DNA of 64,000 nt from Neoceratodus forsteri (GCA_016271365.2 CM028129.1:1003793501-1003857500); one strand, 5' to 3'; shown: positions 10,328 to 21,849, numbered from the stretch's first letter. Notes: generated from the letters alone by a model not told the origin. Numbers and translations: made by a program.

Positions 10328-11935
10328 TGTAACCCCTAGATGGCGCTATCCCAGGGGCTACTACCCCTGCCTGATTTGCCACTAACAGGTTGAGGGGCCT
10401 GGATCCAATGGCGGTGCCTCCACCCAGAGGTCAGGGTTTGCAATAGTTAAACTAACTTGGTCACAGCCCTCTGGGACACTGCAACCCCCCTTTCTTCCCA
10501 CTAGTGGCCCACACACAATATATCAAATTACCTTCACAGTATACACTTACCCCCAGGTCTGGTTCCGGCACTGGGACCTCCTGTGAAATGAGATACAGTG
10601 CAACAATCACAGTACAGTACTTTAACATAGACAAATACCTCAGGCAGTATAACTTTGCTGAAACAAGCAGCTCTGATTTATTTAGGGGATATAACAAGGA
10701 CAGGGAAATCAGGTTAATTAGCTTATCACTCTAATAATCTACCTATGGCTCTGTGCACAGGCCTATCCCTATCAGTTACTGTCCCTAGGTACCCAAGCCC
10801 TAGTGGCTAGTCCAAACCGTGGCAGCTGGTAGGGCCCTTTCACACAGAGAAAAGGAGAATTAAACAGTAGCAGTACAGTAATTCCATTTGGATTTAATGT
10901 GGCAATTCAACAGGAGCGACCCTGAATTAGTACTCACGACCTCCAAATAAGATAGGGTCCTTCAATGTCAGCAGGGCTCACTTGAGGTACACAAACCTCT
11001 TCACACATCCATATACAAGAAAGCACTACACCAGGCAGGCTGCATCTGTATCCCGATCGCATTACTGCACAATACCGGGAGAACACACAGCAGATTCAGT
11101 TCCTGACAGACCGAGTGTAATTCAACAATTTCTCCAGTCTTCTACAGGGTGAGCCTGGTTTCTACTCTTCAGAGATCCTTTGATTCTTTTCACAGGACGG
11201 ATTCAGTCCTAACAAGCTGTTACATGCTGCAGACCGAACTCTGGGCCTTACACACGTTTTGACTAAAACTGCACACTGAAAAAGCACAGGGCTCCTTCCT
11301 TCTTCACTGCCAAAGCTCAACTGAACCTCCAACCGACAAAACGGGCACTTCCTTTGAGTTCCTCCAGTTCTTGACTGGATTGGCTGTCACCACAATAGAC
11401 TGCTGCTGTTGGTCCAAAAGGCACTGAAGTCTAAACTACATCTCCCAGAGTCACTGCCCATACAATCCTCTTGTGGCTGGCTCAGATTATGAGTCCAAGT
11501 TCTGATTCGTCCAAGGCACCATTTTAGAGCTAGCTTACCCACACTGATTGGTCCAGTTCAGCAGTTCAAAACTAGAATGGGGAACTAGCAGACACAGTTC
11601 TGACTGCAAAGAAAGCAGGTTAGACAAACTGTAATTTCATTATTACTCTAAATAATTTCTGGCAAACAGTTACATCTTTCAGATAGGTTCCCTTGCACTC
11701 CTAGTGACTGCAAAATGAAGTGAATTGGCAGCAGCTCGAGTGGTACTCAGAGAAGCACACAGTCCCCATACAAACTAATTATGTCTGCAAGCAGACAGCT
11801 CTTAAAGAGACAGTACCAGAGGCTCTAAAAACACTCACTGATAAATGGCTTAAATGCCAAACACCATTCAGGCTTGGAGCATTCAAGCAAGCTCCTAGAA
11901 GTCTTTTGGGAACCCCCATTTGTAGGGGGGTTACA
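10328..11935 (-). repeat. 5' LTR of inner Gypsy
   Basis: Begins TGTAACCCCTAGATGG and ends GGGGGGTTACA, as in 2236-3832. It is 11 bases longer, including a short extra segment near 11219-11230. Single-base gaps dominate the differences. The flank carries CTTA at 11936-11939. Confidence 0.93.
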
Positions 11936-13280
11936 CTTACACCTTTTATGGCTGTCTGGGCTTCACTGGCTGCCTCTGCAGCATTAATTCGAGCGGTCTG
12001 ACCTTTGATCATTTCTATAGCACTCTGAGCACTTGCTTTCAGTCCTCTCAGTTCTTTTAGTAAGTCTTTAGGTTGCTGTGGGTCAACAACAGTCTTTTTT
12101 TCACTTGTTTTTTTAGGAGCCTGAGCTACTCTGGCAGCAGCTGTATAAGGATCACAAAGTTCCTCCTCATTTTCAGCCTATCAAATCTCTTTCATGAGCC
12201 AGCAATAAGCAGGAGGGTCATCCCTTTGGTCTTGAAACTTTAATTTTAGCATTAACACACTAGAAAATCTAGCAGACTTCAAAATATGGTCTAGCATCAC
12301 TCCAGTTAGATCACTAGCCAATACCTCACCTTTTCGGTGAGCTCTCTGTAAAGCTCTTTCCAGCTGGGTAACATAGACAGACAAAGGTTCACCTTTCCAC
12401 TGTTTGGTGGACTTGAATTTCCACATTAAATCTTCTCCAGATTCAGTACTACCAAAGACACGTTCTAGAGCAGACAAGTATTCTTGTGCAGAAGTATCAG
12501 GGTTAGTAGACCTTAGGAAAAGAATTGCTTCAAGTGCAGTGCCCCTTAAACTTTCCATGAGTCTTCTTCTTTTCTCAGCCTCTGTACATTGCCACTCTTG
12601 CACAAGTGATGAGGCATAGTCCATCCATGTTTCTAGGTCATCTTCCCCATGAAGTGTGGGGAGGGTGCCAGAAAATATTCAAATCTACAGTAGGAGTTGA
12701 GATTAACTGAGGGTACAGGCATGGGGTCAGGTGCAGACATACAGTAGGAGCTGGTGCAGGTGCTGACACAGGCAATGAGGGAGGGGTCCCTCTAGAAGTC
12801 TCTAACACTCTCTTTAAGTCCTCACAGGTTTGTCCCTCAGAAAGCAACAGTCTCCCAAGTTTTTCTTTTAACCCTTGTGGCCTTGGGGATCCCCCAGACA
12901 TGGCCGTTACACTATGCATGGTGACTACTTTCCAGGCCATCATGTATTCATCAGGGATAATGGCACTGGACACTCTTTCACTGTCCACTGGGTTACTGCA
13001 TTCCACTAGTGCCATTAGTGTCTGTGCAATCAAATCAGCAATTTGGCCCCTCACAACAGCTCAACCAAGACATTTAACTTCGGCAGGGGCTCCCTGTATA
13101 GCACCCTTATCAGTGCCCAGGGGCATATCTAGGAGCAACAAAGATTTTTGGCAGTCAACCTCTTCTGCCTCACCAACCCAGCAGGTGATGCACAGCCATT
13201 TTATTAGCAGGAAATTCAAAACTAGGGATGGTAACTTTGTCCATTTTTGTACCTGTCTCCATGTGGGTCCCAACTGGTAA
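11936..13280 (-). pseudogene. gag: Outer Gypsy gag, PNMA-like
   Basis: The likely start is an ATG near 13259, giving METGTKMDKV. Next comes an N-terminal domain with CQKSLLLLDMPLGTD and LMALVECSNPVDSERV, a proline-rich linker, and then a well-preserved capsid region at 12624-12181. The capsid carries EWQCTEAEKRRRLMESLRG, YLSALERVFGSTESGEDL, LSVYVTQLERALQ and LDHILKSA. This order and these motifs match the PNMA family of domesticated gag genes. Two adjacent stops (TGA TAG) follow LMKEI near 12177, with the frame continuing beyond. A helical segment runs to the insertion point at 11936. Confidence 0.85.
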
Positions 13281-13286
13281 ACATGA

Positions 13287-13306
13287 GATCCCAGCAGTGC
13301 CTCCAA
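13287..13306 (-). promoter_or_regulatory. Primer-binding site of outer Gypsy
   Basis: The minus strand reads TTGGAGGCACTGCTGGGATC just inside the 5' LTR. This is almost identical to the inner element's site, although the LTRs themselves differ greatly. Confidence 0.7.
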
Positions 13307-13309
13307 TGA

Positions 13310-15140
13310 TGTAACCTGGGTGCCACCTCCCAATGGACTTCTGCCCTAGATGGAAGTTGATGGGCCTGGGTTCTGGTTTGGATGGATAAAGGGGCTCTAT
13401 ACCAACAATAGAACTATTTGTGCAGTGCCTCCACCCAGAGAGACTTTTAAGTGGGTCTAATAATACATTAGCACAACCCTCTGGGAAATTGTACCTACCC
13501 ACAGTCCCAGCCATATGGATTGATATAAAATGCTTTGCTTCGCATTCAATGTTACAATTACTGGTGAGCACTAATAATATGCTCACGGCAACTCCATTTA
13601 CCAACAGGGTCTGGGCCTCTTGAATATGCCTTTTGCACCTGTAAAGAATGATTTTCAGTAACAACAATGCACCTTTTAGTCTTTCTCAATAACCCAGCAC
13701 TTAGTAATAATATGCTCATGGACCAATGTAACATTCAAACAATAAAACTAATTTATTTAGGGAATTTGAACAATGGTAGGGGACGCAAATCAAGATTAGT
13801 TTTTAATAAATTCTTTTGTGTCAGAAGAACATTTAGGCACCACATTTAACCCCCTGTACAGTCCAGTTACTGCTATCTGGGTACCCAGGATTTAATAAGT
13901 TCCAGGCCTGAAGCATTGCAGCTGGTTGGGGCCCTTTAACAAATATGTTGTTATTGATTCTTTTATCCTTGGCTGAAACAATATAAACAGAAACTTCTGA
14001 TCATCCAGGAAATTGTAATCCTTAGGCTCGATGGCCTGTAAAACAGTCTAAATCACAACTTGACCTTTAAAGACAAATCAGGTGGTAAACATACTTTTTA
14101 AAGTTTATGTTGCAGGGACAAACCCTATTTTTTACTCACTAAACCAGGGCCTCAGCATCTGGGATTGTGGTCTGGCTGATTCCCCTTGAAACTGGATTCA
14201 GCACTCTGGTTCTTGGCTGCAGGGTTTCATCCTTTTTGACAAGGACCAGCATACAGGGACCAGGGCTAACACAACTCACCCCCACGTCATGGCTTTCCTC
14301 CCAAGGGTGGCCACAACCCACGATGATCTTCATTGCAGGAGCTGACTCCCTAAACTGGTCTTCCAGCAGCTTTTGTCTCACAGGCCATAACAGTCTCTTG
14401 GACAAATTTCTTGGCATCGCAGGTTTAACTTCTGGCATAGTATTATATAGGCCATGCAGCTTACCCACTTGTATTCTGCAGTCTTTGATATGTAGGCTGG
14501 CAAAATTGAGATTCAGGTCTCCCCCTTTTGGCAATTGGGCCAGAGACAGTTCTGGTAGCCCCAGGCTTCCGTTTCAAGACACAGTCTCTGAGGCAGTCAA
14601 GTCTCTCACCGAGATACAGATTAGCAGCTTTCAGACACTAGGGACAATCTTCAAGCTGAAATTTCAGTTCGTCTGAAATCACCCCTCTTCTCCGCTTAGG
14701 AGCTTTGGCCATTATCCACAGAACTTGGCAGTTCAGAACAATCCACACAAGGTCTCAGGCCGAGGAGAGACAAACAGGCCTCTCCCTGAATTCTCCGAGC
14801 AGAGCGCAGAGCCTCCTCAAAGACTAGAAGCTCGAGCCAGACTAACTTTCAGCCATTTCTTCCGACTGACTGAAAAAGGAATCCAGTAGTCCGTTTGGCC
14901 GCCCAGACTGTCAGTTACAGTTTAAGCATTCTGATTGGATAAAAATGGGTGCCAAGAATACAGTCCACTGTTTCTCCCAGTAGCCATGGCAAAAGGATCC
15001 ATTAGGACCCCTTGTGTTCTGATTGGCCCAAAGCAGGGTCAAAGTATCAAACATGGCGGCTGGCTGGCAATAAGTAAACAGACCAATTGTCAAAATTAAT
15101 TTTAAACATAACAGTTTAGATTTAGAAATAATGGTTTACA
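13310..15140 (-). repeat. 5' LTR of outer Gypsy
   Basis: It starts TGTAACCTGGGTGCCACC beside the primer-binding site and follows the same organisation as the inner LTRs, for example a TTTATTTAGGG stretch near 13752. The outer end is placed at GGTTTACA (15140), but sequence resembling the LTR (CTTAAAGGTACAG near 15277) continues, so it may run to about 15370. No second copy is in the window to fix the end. Confidence 0.65.
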
Positions 15141-15462
15141 GTATTCAACAGTGCTTCACATATACTAGTAAGTGACTGTTCAAAGGAACCCATAGAAGTG
15201 CTGCCTGGCCGGTTATGAGCTTTGGTTTCCTCGGACCCAATACAGGCTATACACTGCATAGACAGGACTTACCCTCTTAAAGGTACAGCGTGGCAGCAGT
15301 AATTTGCACACTCATGCCGGAACCAAGACTGAAGCAATACTTTACATTTGGATTGACTATTTACATCACTGGACTTGCCAGGCTCAAAAGGCAGAATAGA
15401 TCTTTGCCAGGCAGAGGGCAACGCAGTGCCCAGGGAGACAACCCAATATAAGCCCACTATTT
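15141..15462. other. Junction between outer Gypsy LTR and DIRS element
   Basis: No gene is seen. The first part may still be LTR. A short run of alternating GT and G (15462-15479) marks where DIRS coding similarity begins. Confidence 0.4.
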
Positions 15463-16741
15463 GTGTGTGTGTGGGGGGGAATACACCATTCTGTAAGATA
15501 TCGGAGATTCAAAATGGAAACCCTATGCTCCACCATAATAGTGATTTGGAGGGGCAACCTCCTTACATTCATAGACCTGAAGAATGCATACCTATACATA
15601 TTCATCCAACCAAGCCAGCACAGGTTCCTGAGGTTCTGTGTCCTGACCATCATTTTCAGTACAAGTGTCTCCCATTCTGCATAACATTGGCACCCTTAGT
15701 TTTCACCAAGGTCATGGTGACTCTGGCAACAAAACTAAGGGACAAGGGGATTCATGTAATACCCTACCTTGATGACTGGCTAATCAGAACCAGAACCAAG
15801 CCCACGCCTCAGAGTGCAACAAGAAGGGCACAAGAATTGTTAACCAGTCATAGATGGATCATCAACACAGTGAAGAGCCGCCTCTCACTGGCAACAACAC
15901 TGGAACACCTGGGGGCTGTCTTTGACACCACATGGGGGATAATAAGACTCTCATGTACACACATCAACAACTTGAGGGCCCACTGCTATTGAATACTGAC
16001 CTGCAGGTGACTAACGATTTGAGACTTAATGCAACTTCTGGGTCTAATGGCGGCACGCATAGACCTCCATGACTGGGAAATATTCCATACGAGGATCCTG
16101 CAGACTGCTAGTGGATAACTGGGATCACAGCACACAAAACTACAGCAAGAGACTGTCCATTCCACCAGCTGTAAAGACATCTTTATGCTGCTGGACAACC
16201 TTACACAACCTGAGACAGGGAGCCACCATTGACAAAAATAAAAAAAAATCACCAGGATGCTGGACACAGATGCAAGCCTGTCTGGCTGAGGCACAGTCTT
16301 GGGATTCAGGATTGTTCAAGGGAAAGATTCTCCACAGAATTCCGCTTTCCCATCAATAGCCTGGAGACAAGAGCAATCTATCTAGTGCTCAAACAAAGCC
16401 AGCACATAAGAGTACGGACAAACAACAGAGTAGCCATGGCCTACATCAGCAAACAAGGGGAAACAAGAAGCAAAGCAATGGCAAGGGAGGCATCTTTTCT
16501 GCTGATATGGGCAGAGAAATGTCTCCTCAGTCTCTCAGCAGTGCACCTGGCAGGAGATCTAAACACAAAAGCAGACTGGCTCAGCCAACTGTTGTTGCAG
16601 CCGGGGGAGTGGCAACTAAACACTAAACCACCACATTTTCCAAATAATTCAAGAATGATGGGAGCCCTTTCAGATAGACCTAATGGCATCGTCCCAGAAC
16701 AAGTAAGCGTGGACATTCTTCTCGAGATACAGGGAGAATGA
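15463..16741 (+). pseudogene. DIRS reverse transcriptase-RNase H
   Basis: The RT begins with FKMETLCSTI and FIDLKNAYLYI in one frame, then continues in another with APLVFTKVMVTLATKLRDKG and the catalytic IPYLDDWLI near 15765. DIRS-typical LEHLGAVFDTTWG follows. The RNase H region (16360-16620) has NNRVAMAYISKQGETRS and HLAGDLNTKADWLS, the second with a catalytic Asp. At 16827-17027 comes the DIRS C-terminal signature LLQGPICHQDPRSVNLMAWP. Several frame changes interrupt it, so it is a relic. Family assignment is strong from the co-occurring motifs. Confidence 0.9.
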
Positions 16742-17389
16742 ATCTGCAGGAGTAGATGCTCTCTTTACATCACGGTGCTTCAAAAAATCCTGTTTTCCCA
16801 CCCATAACAATGATAGGAAGTGTGGTATGAAAGATTCAGGACACTGGCAGCACAACCGTACTAATAGCACCAGACTGACCAAGATGGAGATGGTAAACGT
16901 TGATCATGCAGATGCTTACAGACCAACCAATTGCTCTACCCAACAACCAAACTTCCTGCTACAGGGGCCGATCTGCCACCAGGACCCACGCTCAGTAAAT
17001 CTGATGGCATGGCCACTCAGAGGGTAGTATGTTAAGTTTGGGAGTGTTACACGGGGTGGCGGACACCCTAATGCAAGCCCATAGAATGTCTACCAATCAC
17101 ACATAAATCAAATTGTCTAATTGAGTCATTATTCCATCTGTTCCTCTTTAAATTGAATACAAATGTTATTCATTTAAAACAATTTCTGTAGGTTTTCTAG
17201 AAATTTTTAAACGAAAAGTAGTCAGAGCGATCCAGAATTTCCAAACCTAATAACATTTATGCAGCCTCTTAATTAAGCCATGCAAGGTGGTATGCACCTC
17301 CCACAGCGAAACCTCTACGGTTAATTTTCTGTAGATGGTGCAGGTAGAGAGAGCTGGACCTCACTACCTGCTCTTTCTTTCAGATACTG

Positions 17390-18130
17390 GACTTCTTACA
17401 GGAAGGTTTTGACAAGGGTCTTTCCACTGCTTCATTCAGGGTACAAGTGGCTGCCATTGGGGCTGTCGGAGGGGAAACGAATGGCTACCTTTCAGGGGCA
17501 CACCCCCCCATGCAGACTTTCCTAAAAGCCACCGTGAACATTAAAACCAAACACAGAACTACAGTCATCCTTTGTCATTTGAACCTGGTTTTGGATGCTA
17601 TGACTAAACCACTGTTTGACCCTTTGGAATCTGTATCCTTACAGTTCCTCACCTTGAAGGCAGTATTCTTGGGGGCCATATGCTCCGCCTGCAGAACCAG
17701 AGGGTTGAAAACTTTATCCTGCAGGGAGTCATTTCTCTCTTTCCAATCTCTTTCCTTCATTCCTCCCCAAGGTGGTGTCACCTTCCCACCTTGCACAAGA
17801 AATATCCTTACCTACTTTCGAACCAGGCCTAGGCGATTCCGAGAGGGCCACATTTTGCCTGCTTGACCCCCCAACTCGCTTAGGGTCTATCTGGACAAAA
17901 CTGCCGAGTTCAGAAACTCTGAGAGACTGTTCATACTCAAACAGGGACCCAAGCAAGGATTATCAGCTTCCAAGTCCACTATAGTGTGGTGGCTGAAGGC
18001 AGGTATTTCCAAGACCTACAGGGCTTCAGCACTCTCTGCTCCCATCCAAGTAAATGCCCATTCAACCAGAGCAGTAGCAACTTCTTGGGCAGAATGCAAT
18101 TCCACATCCCTTCTCTAAACATCAAAGGGT
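17390..18130 (+). pseudogene. DIRS tyrosine recombinase
   Basis: This enzyme integrates the circular DNA intermediate by site-specific recombination. The middle reads LVLDAMTKPLFDPLESVSLQ then FLTLKAVFLGAICSACRTRG, corresponding to the helix and first catalytic Arg region of DIRS recombinases. Later (about 17940-18085) come STIVWWLKAG and AHSTRAVATSW, the H-x-x-R motif. I could not place the final catalytic Tyr. Frames change near 17870 and 17960. It follows the RNase H, as in DIRS. Confidence 0.82.
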
Positions 18131-18247
18131 TGAATACCTGGGGTCAAGAAAAATCAGCCTTTGGTCATTTAGTTCTACAATATGTGTTTAGCCCTTTTCC
18201 TCCCCATCCCACCCATTTGACTTCTGACATTTCTTCCCAATCACACA

Positions 18248-18349
18248 GTTGTTACGATTGGAGTGCTGTTAAAAGGTGCAATAGATAATGGTAGTTTACT
18301 CACCTGGTAAAGGTGATTATGGGAGCACCTTTTTATAGCACTCTGCATC
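18248..18349. repeat. DIRS complementary repeat, inner copy, with foldback
   Basis: 18248-18279 is repeated directly at 19361-19393 (AGTTGTTACGAYTGGAGT start). 18286-18349 is the reverse complement of 19370-19435. The segment also folds on itself: GAGTGCTGTTAAAAGGTGC at 18261-18279 pairs with 18329-18343. This is what an internal complementary region beside a terminal repeat would look like. Confidence 0.7.
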
Positions 18350-18712
18350 CCACCTGACGAGGAGGAAGATGGCAGCTTATCTTACTTAAGCATTAAAGTA
18401 TTTTATGAGACTGATACTCCTACACATGGTATTTGTTCACTAAGGAATCCTGACTTTTGTTCCTTTTATGTTGAATTAACCTTATGGGATTAAAATCTAT
18501 GGAATCCAAGCCCTTTTCTGTCTCTTTCCCTTCATTTCCATTGTTCATGTCTACCTTATGTCAGCGCAATGCTGCATAACAATTTTTAATTCCAGTTCAG
18601 AGAGCTTGTGAAGTTTTGTACTGAGGAATAAGGGTATAGGGTTCGAACAGCACTTCCTAAATAGCGCCATCTAAACCATCCTGCAGGAACCGCAGTATAC
18701 CTGAATAGCAAC

Positions 18713-18749
18713 AGGGGTAGAGTAGCATGTGCATGTTACTGCTACCCCT
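18713..18749. repeat. 37-bp near-perfect palindrome
   Basis: AGGGGTAGAGTAGCATG pairs with CATGTTACTGCTACCCCT around a central TGTG. It lies between the DIRS recombinase and the outer repeat, possibly as part of the element's 3' noncoding region. Confidence 0.6.
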
Positions 18750-19360
18750 ATATTTAGGCATTGGAGGAGGAGGGAAGGGAGTGAAGAAGCAGAGAGAAGG
18801 TGTGGAGGCCATCTGAGTTGCTCCCATGGTGGAGAGGGCTAAGGCAGAAGCAGCTCAGGCGGAACGGTTCGGGAGACCCAGGTTCTGTTTCCGGTCTCCT
18901 GAATCTTGTGGCCACACTTTTTCACCTGCCCCAAGTCTGTTTGTTTTGTTTTTTGATGCCTCCCCCCAAACAACCTTCCCCCCCATCCCTGAGGTCTATG
19001 ACCCCATGGAATTGCTTATTAAAATGTTGGGTGTAGGCATGGGGTGACCCCCCCATGTTGGGGAGTTCTGGGGGCACAGCCTGCCACAAAAACACAAGTT
19101 GTGATTGTGTTGTCTCGCCATGGTAGTAGTCCTGCCTGTGTTTGTTGACTGCTACCATTGGCAATATTGTCGTAGTCGACATTTTGAATGGACGCCGTTG
19201 TTCGCGGTGTTTGGACTGCGTGGTTGTTGACTGCGCTGTTCTTACTGTCAGCATTCTAACCTACTGCCAGAAATAAGCCAGCAAGAAGGGGAAGAGTCTG
19301 ACTGGATTCCAAACATTGAATATGTGTGCATCAGCCTATGAGAAGACACCTCAAAGACTC

Positions 19361-19437
19361 AGTTGTTACGACTGGAGTACTGTAAAAAGGTGCTCCCATA
19401 ATCATTTTAATACCAGGTGAGTAAACTGCCATTATAT
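19361..19437. repeat. DIRS terminal repeat, outer copy
   Basis: It matches 18286-18349 inverted and 18248-18279 directly. It marks the probable right end of the DIRS element. Confidence 0.65.
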
Positions 19438-19457
19438 CAGTCAACATTAATTTGTGG

Positions 19458-19832
19458 TACTGTGGAAGTATTCACCTCCCATTGAAACAGAACTCCCAAA
19501 ACTGTTTCATAAATGTAGATAACTCCTCAGGGTGGAGATTTGAAGAAGGCAGAATCCCACTGAAACACTCTTCTGATGTTTGCGCTTTGCCCTCTTCCTA
19601 CAGTAGTTATAGAATTTAAACTTTTTAGTTTTGGAACTTTCTTACAGCAGTTTGGATGCAGTGAAGTAAAAATGGCGTTCTATACCATGCCACTCTGTTT
19701 TATTCTGTTTTATTTGTAGTGCTGCAAACTGAATTAAAACAAGACACAGAGATAAGACCCAGTGGTATTATCTACATTTATAATCCAGCTTTGGGAGTGC
19801 TGTTTCAACAGGAAGTGAATACCTCCACAGTA
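19458..19832. mobile_element. Foldback MITE (375 bp)
   Basis: The two ends are inverted copies over about 70 bases. The left begins TACTGTGGAAGTATTCACC and the right ends GGTATTCACTTCC-type sequence in reverse complement, closing with CCACAGTA. No coding capacity is seen. The superfamily is not evident because no clean target duplication is visible. The whole is a short nonautonomous DNA transposon. Confidence 0.75.
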
Positions 19833-19859
19833 AAATGTCAGTTTTCCCAAACTTGAGCA

Positions 19860-20740
19860 TCCTGTCTTCACTGCAAATTTGAAGCACTTTTACCAAGTCT
19901 GGGGCCCTCCAAGCCTTTTCTCAACTTATTTAAATTGCATTGAACAGGCACAGCCTCTCAGGGAGCATTATGAATCTATCACAATTGAAACAGTTTCAGC
20001 TACCCCAAAATACATTACAGTAATCATGATAAGAATAAGAATGTAGCTGCCTGGACCCTTGCTCTCTGTAGATCTAACATCCCTTTACAAGATTAACTCC
20101 AGCATGCCACATTAGAGCTCTAAGCTTACTGGCCATGGGTTGAAGGTTCTGAAGGGATGGAGCCAACTGTCTGGAACTGAAGAGGTACTGGCACTTTAGT
20201 TTCAGTTTCTGTAGAAGAGCAAAAGCAGCTGCATGTCTCTGGAGTGCTGAAGGTTCCTGCTGTGGAGTAACTAACTAAAATCCTTGGGTTTTATGGCAGT
20301 GGCTTGCATCAAGTGTGCACTTGAGGCCGATTCTCCAAGAAATCCTAAGGGACCTGGTTTTAGCACCAAAAAATCAGAAGAAGAGTGTAGACTGTCTGGT
20401 AACATCAAAAGGTAACCACAAAGGAGACTTGAGACAATCTGGTAATAACATGAAACTGTTAAATGTAATTGTTCAAGGTTAAGCAACTACATTAACTGGC
20501 ATCCAGTGCCCTCCCTCTCTAAATGAGCTGAGACTGATAAAATATCATTGGTAAGGTGGACTTGGGACTTTGCCATCATGAGGATGGTGAGCATAGGCCT
20601 CGATTTTGCCCCACCCTCAGGGTAAGGTGTTTGTCCCTCCCAGATAACCCATTTAAAATTTGAAAAGGAATAACTGTTTTGCACCTCTGAGGAGGAGACA
20701 TAATGACAAGGGTGGGTCGAGATAAGCAATTAGATCAATG
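19860..20740 (-). pseudogene. Possible decayed LINE C-terminal region
   Basis: On the minus strand near 20010 a Y-C-N-V motif occurs where LINE proteins of the L2/Rex group have L-D-Y-C-N. An upstream helical stretch (FALLQKLKLK, near 20210) fits the preceding region. The frame is broken by stops. This is a weak assignment; the remainder of the interval has no other recognisable content. Confidence 0.3.
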
Positions 20741-21849
20741 GGCCCCATCTGGGTATCCATGTTTGAAGGAATGAGATGCTGTTCCTTGAGCAACTAAATT
20801 AATGGACAGAATGCTCCAGAGCCCCTGAACATTTGGTACTCTAGCTTTTCTATGTTCTGGAAAGTAAAAAGACCTGTAGTGTGGGTGAGACAAAAAAATA
20901 CTGCATCAGCCTCTATAGGTTCCATGAATACTGCTGTGAAAGATCTTTCTCATGTGGTGAGAGAATCCTGCAAGGTGCTGTGAGAGTGCTCTAAATCTAC
21001 TATAAAGATTAACTTACATTTTTTCATGAAATTTCCATGTATCTCTTGGGTTGCCAAAACACAGGATGCCATGTGCTGCAGGAGTGATCTGGTGCAGCAG
21101 ATAAGAAGCACAGGGAGGTTGCAGTCCAGGAAACTGGCTTGCTAGGAACTAGAGAATTACTGAATCATAGTGCTAGAGATTGAGTGCAAAAGACAAATGT
21201 ATTCATGCACAGAAACGGTTGCACCAACTCTAGTGCTTTGACTTCATATGAGAGTTTGTCAGTGGGTGGGGCTAAGGGTGCAGGTACTGCTGGTTAAATA
21301 CTCTACATTTAAAGGTACAGTACCATAAAGGAACAAGCAAGATGATTGCAAGCTGCACCCAAAGCTTGTCTGCCTATGATAACAGTTAGTTCTCCATGAT
21401 TCTAGCTCCTAGTGAGGCACTTTGCTGGAGTGCAGCCTCCCTGTGCCTTTTGTGTCCTGGGTTGCCTGCAGCCCCAACCTAAGTGAGCACTTGAACGTGA
21501 TGGGACAACATCCCCATTAAGAAATCAGATCACCCTCCCCAACAGAAAAGTGTATCAGAAATAGTTTTGTACTTGAGCATATGAAAATTCTCTGTAGCAT
21601 GCATGCATTTTGCACTGATATCCAAATAATATACTCATGAGCTTAAGTTCAATAAATCATCATGGTTGGACTTTGTTATTGTGTTGACAATCAATTATTC
21701 CTGGAAAAAAATGTGTTTGCTCCCTCCCCTCTTGATTTGCAGCCCTGCACTGGCCTAAAGTGGATCCGCTATCCTGGGAGCTCACCTCAAATTTGTGAGT
21801 TCAAGTAAGTGGTGTGGGGTTTGTTCCGCTCTCAGAAGGTGAACTGATT
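20741..21849. other. No recognised feature
   Basis: I see no gene, element end or tandem array here on either strand. Confidence 0.4.

Larger units (their letters stand above)
2236..11935 (-). mobile_element. Inner Ty3/Gypsy retrotransposon with both LTRs (9.7 kb)
   Basis: Two long, nearly identical direct repeats (2236-3832 and 10328-11935) bound gag, protease, linker, RT, RNase H and integrase in the Ty3/Gypsy order on the minus strand. A 4-bp duplication CTTA flanks it. It lies within the gag of another Gypsy of related type, and the host frame closes perfectly when the insertion and one CTTA are removed. The coding region contains many frameshifts although the LTRs are very similar. That is either rapid decay or indel errors in the sequence. 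Confidence 0.95.
1..15140 (-). mobile_element. Outer Ty3/Gypsy retrotransposon, PNMA-type gag, split by a nested Gypsy
   Basis: The element reads right to left. It has a 5' LTR at 13310-15140, a primer-binding site at 13287-13306, gag at 13280-11936 and, after the nested element at 2236-11935, gag C-terminus, protease, linker and reverse transcriptase at 2235-1. The 3' part (rest of pol, 3' LTR) lies beyond the left edge of the window. The gag reading frame on either side of the nested insertion joins in phase across one copy of the 4-bp duplication CTTA, which shows the two halves were one element. The assignment to Ty3/Gypsy rests on the order protease-RT and the RT motifs. Confidence 0.9.
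15463..19437 (+). mobile_element. DIRS-type tyrosine-recombinase retrotransposon, 5'-truncated
   Basis: In order on the plus strand are RT, RNase H, a tyrosine recombinase and a 3' block of direct and inverted repeats (18248-18349 against 19361-19437). This is the DIRS1-group layout: recombinase instead of integrase, and complementary repeats instead of LTRs. Gag and the left repeat are missing. The coding parts are frameshifted. Confidence 0.88.

Noticed and set aside
16829..17027. Separate small gene after DIRS RNase H
   Set aside because: The peptide LLQGPICHQDP belongs to the DIRS RT-RNase H C-terminus.
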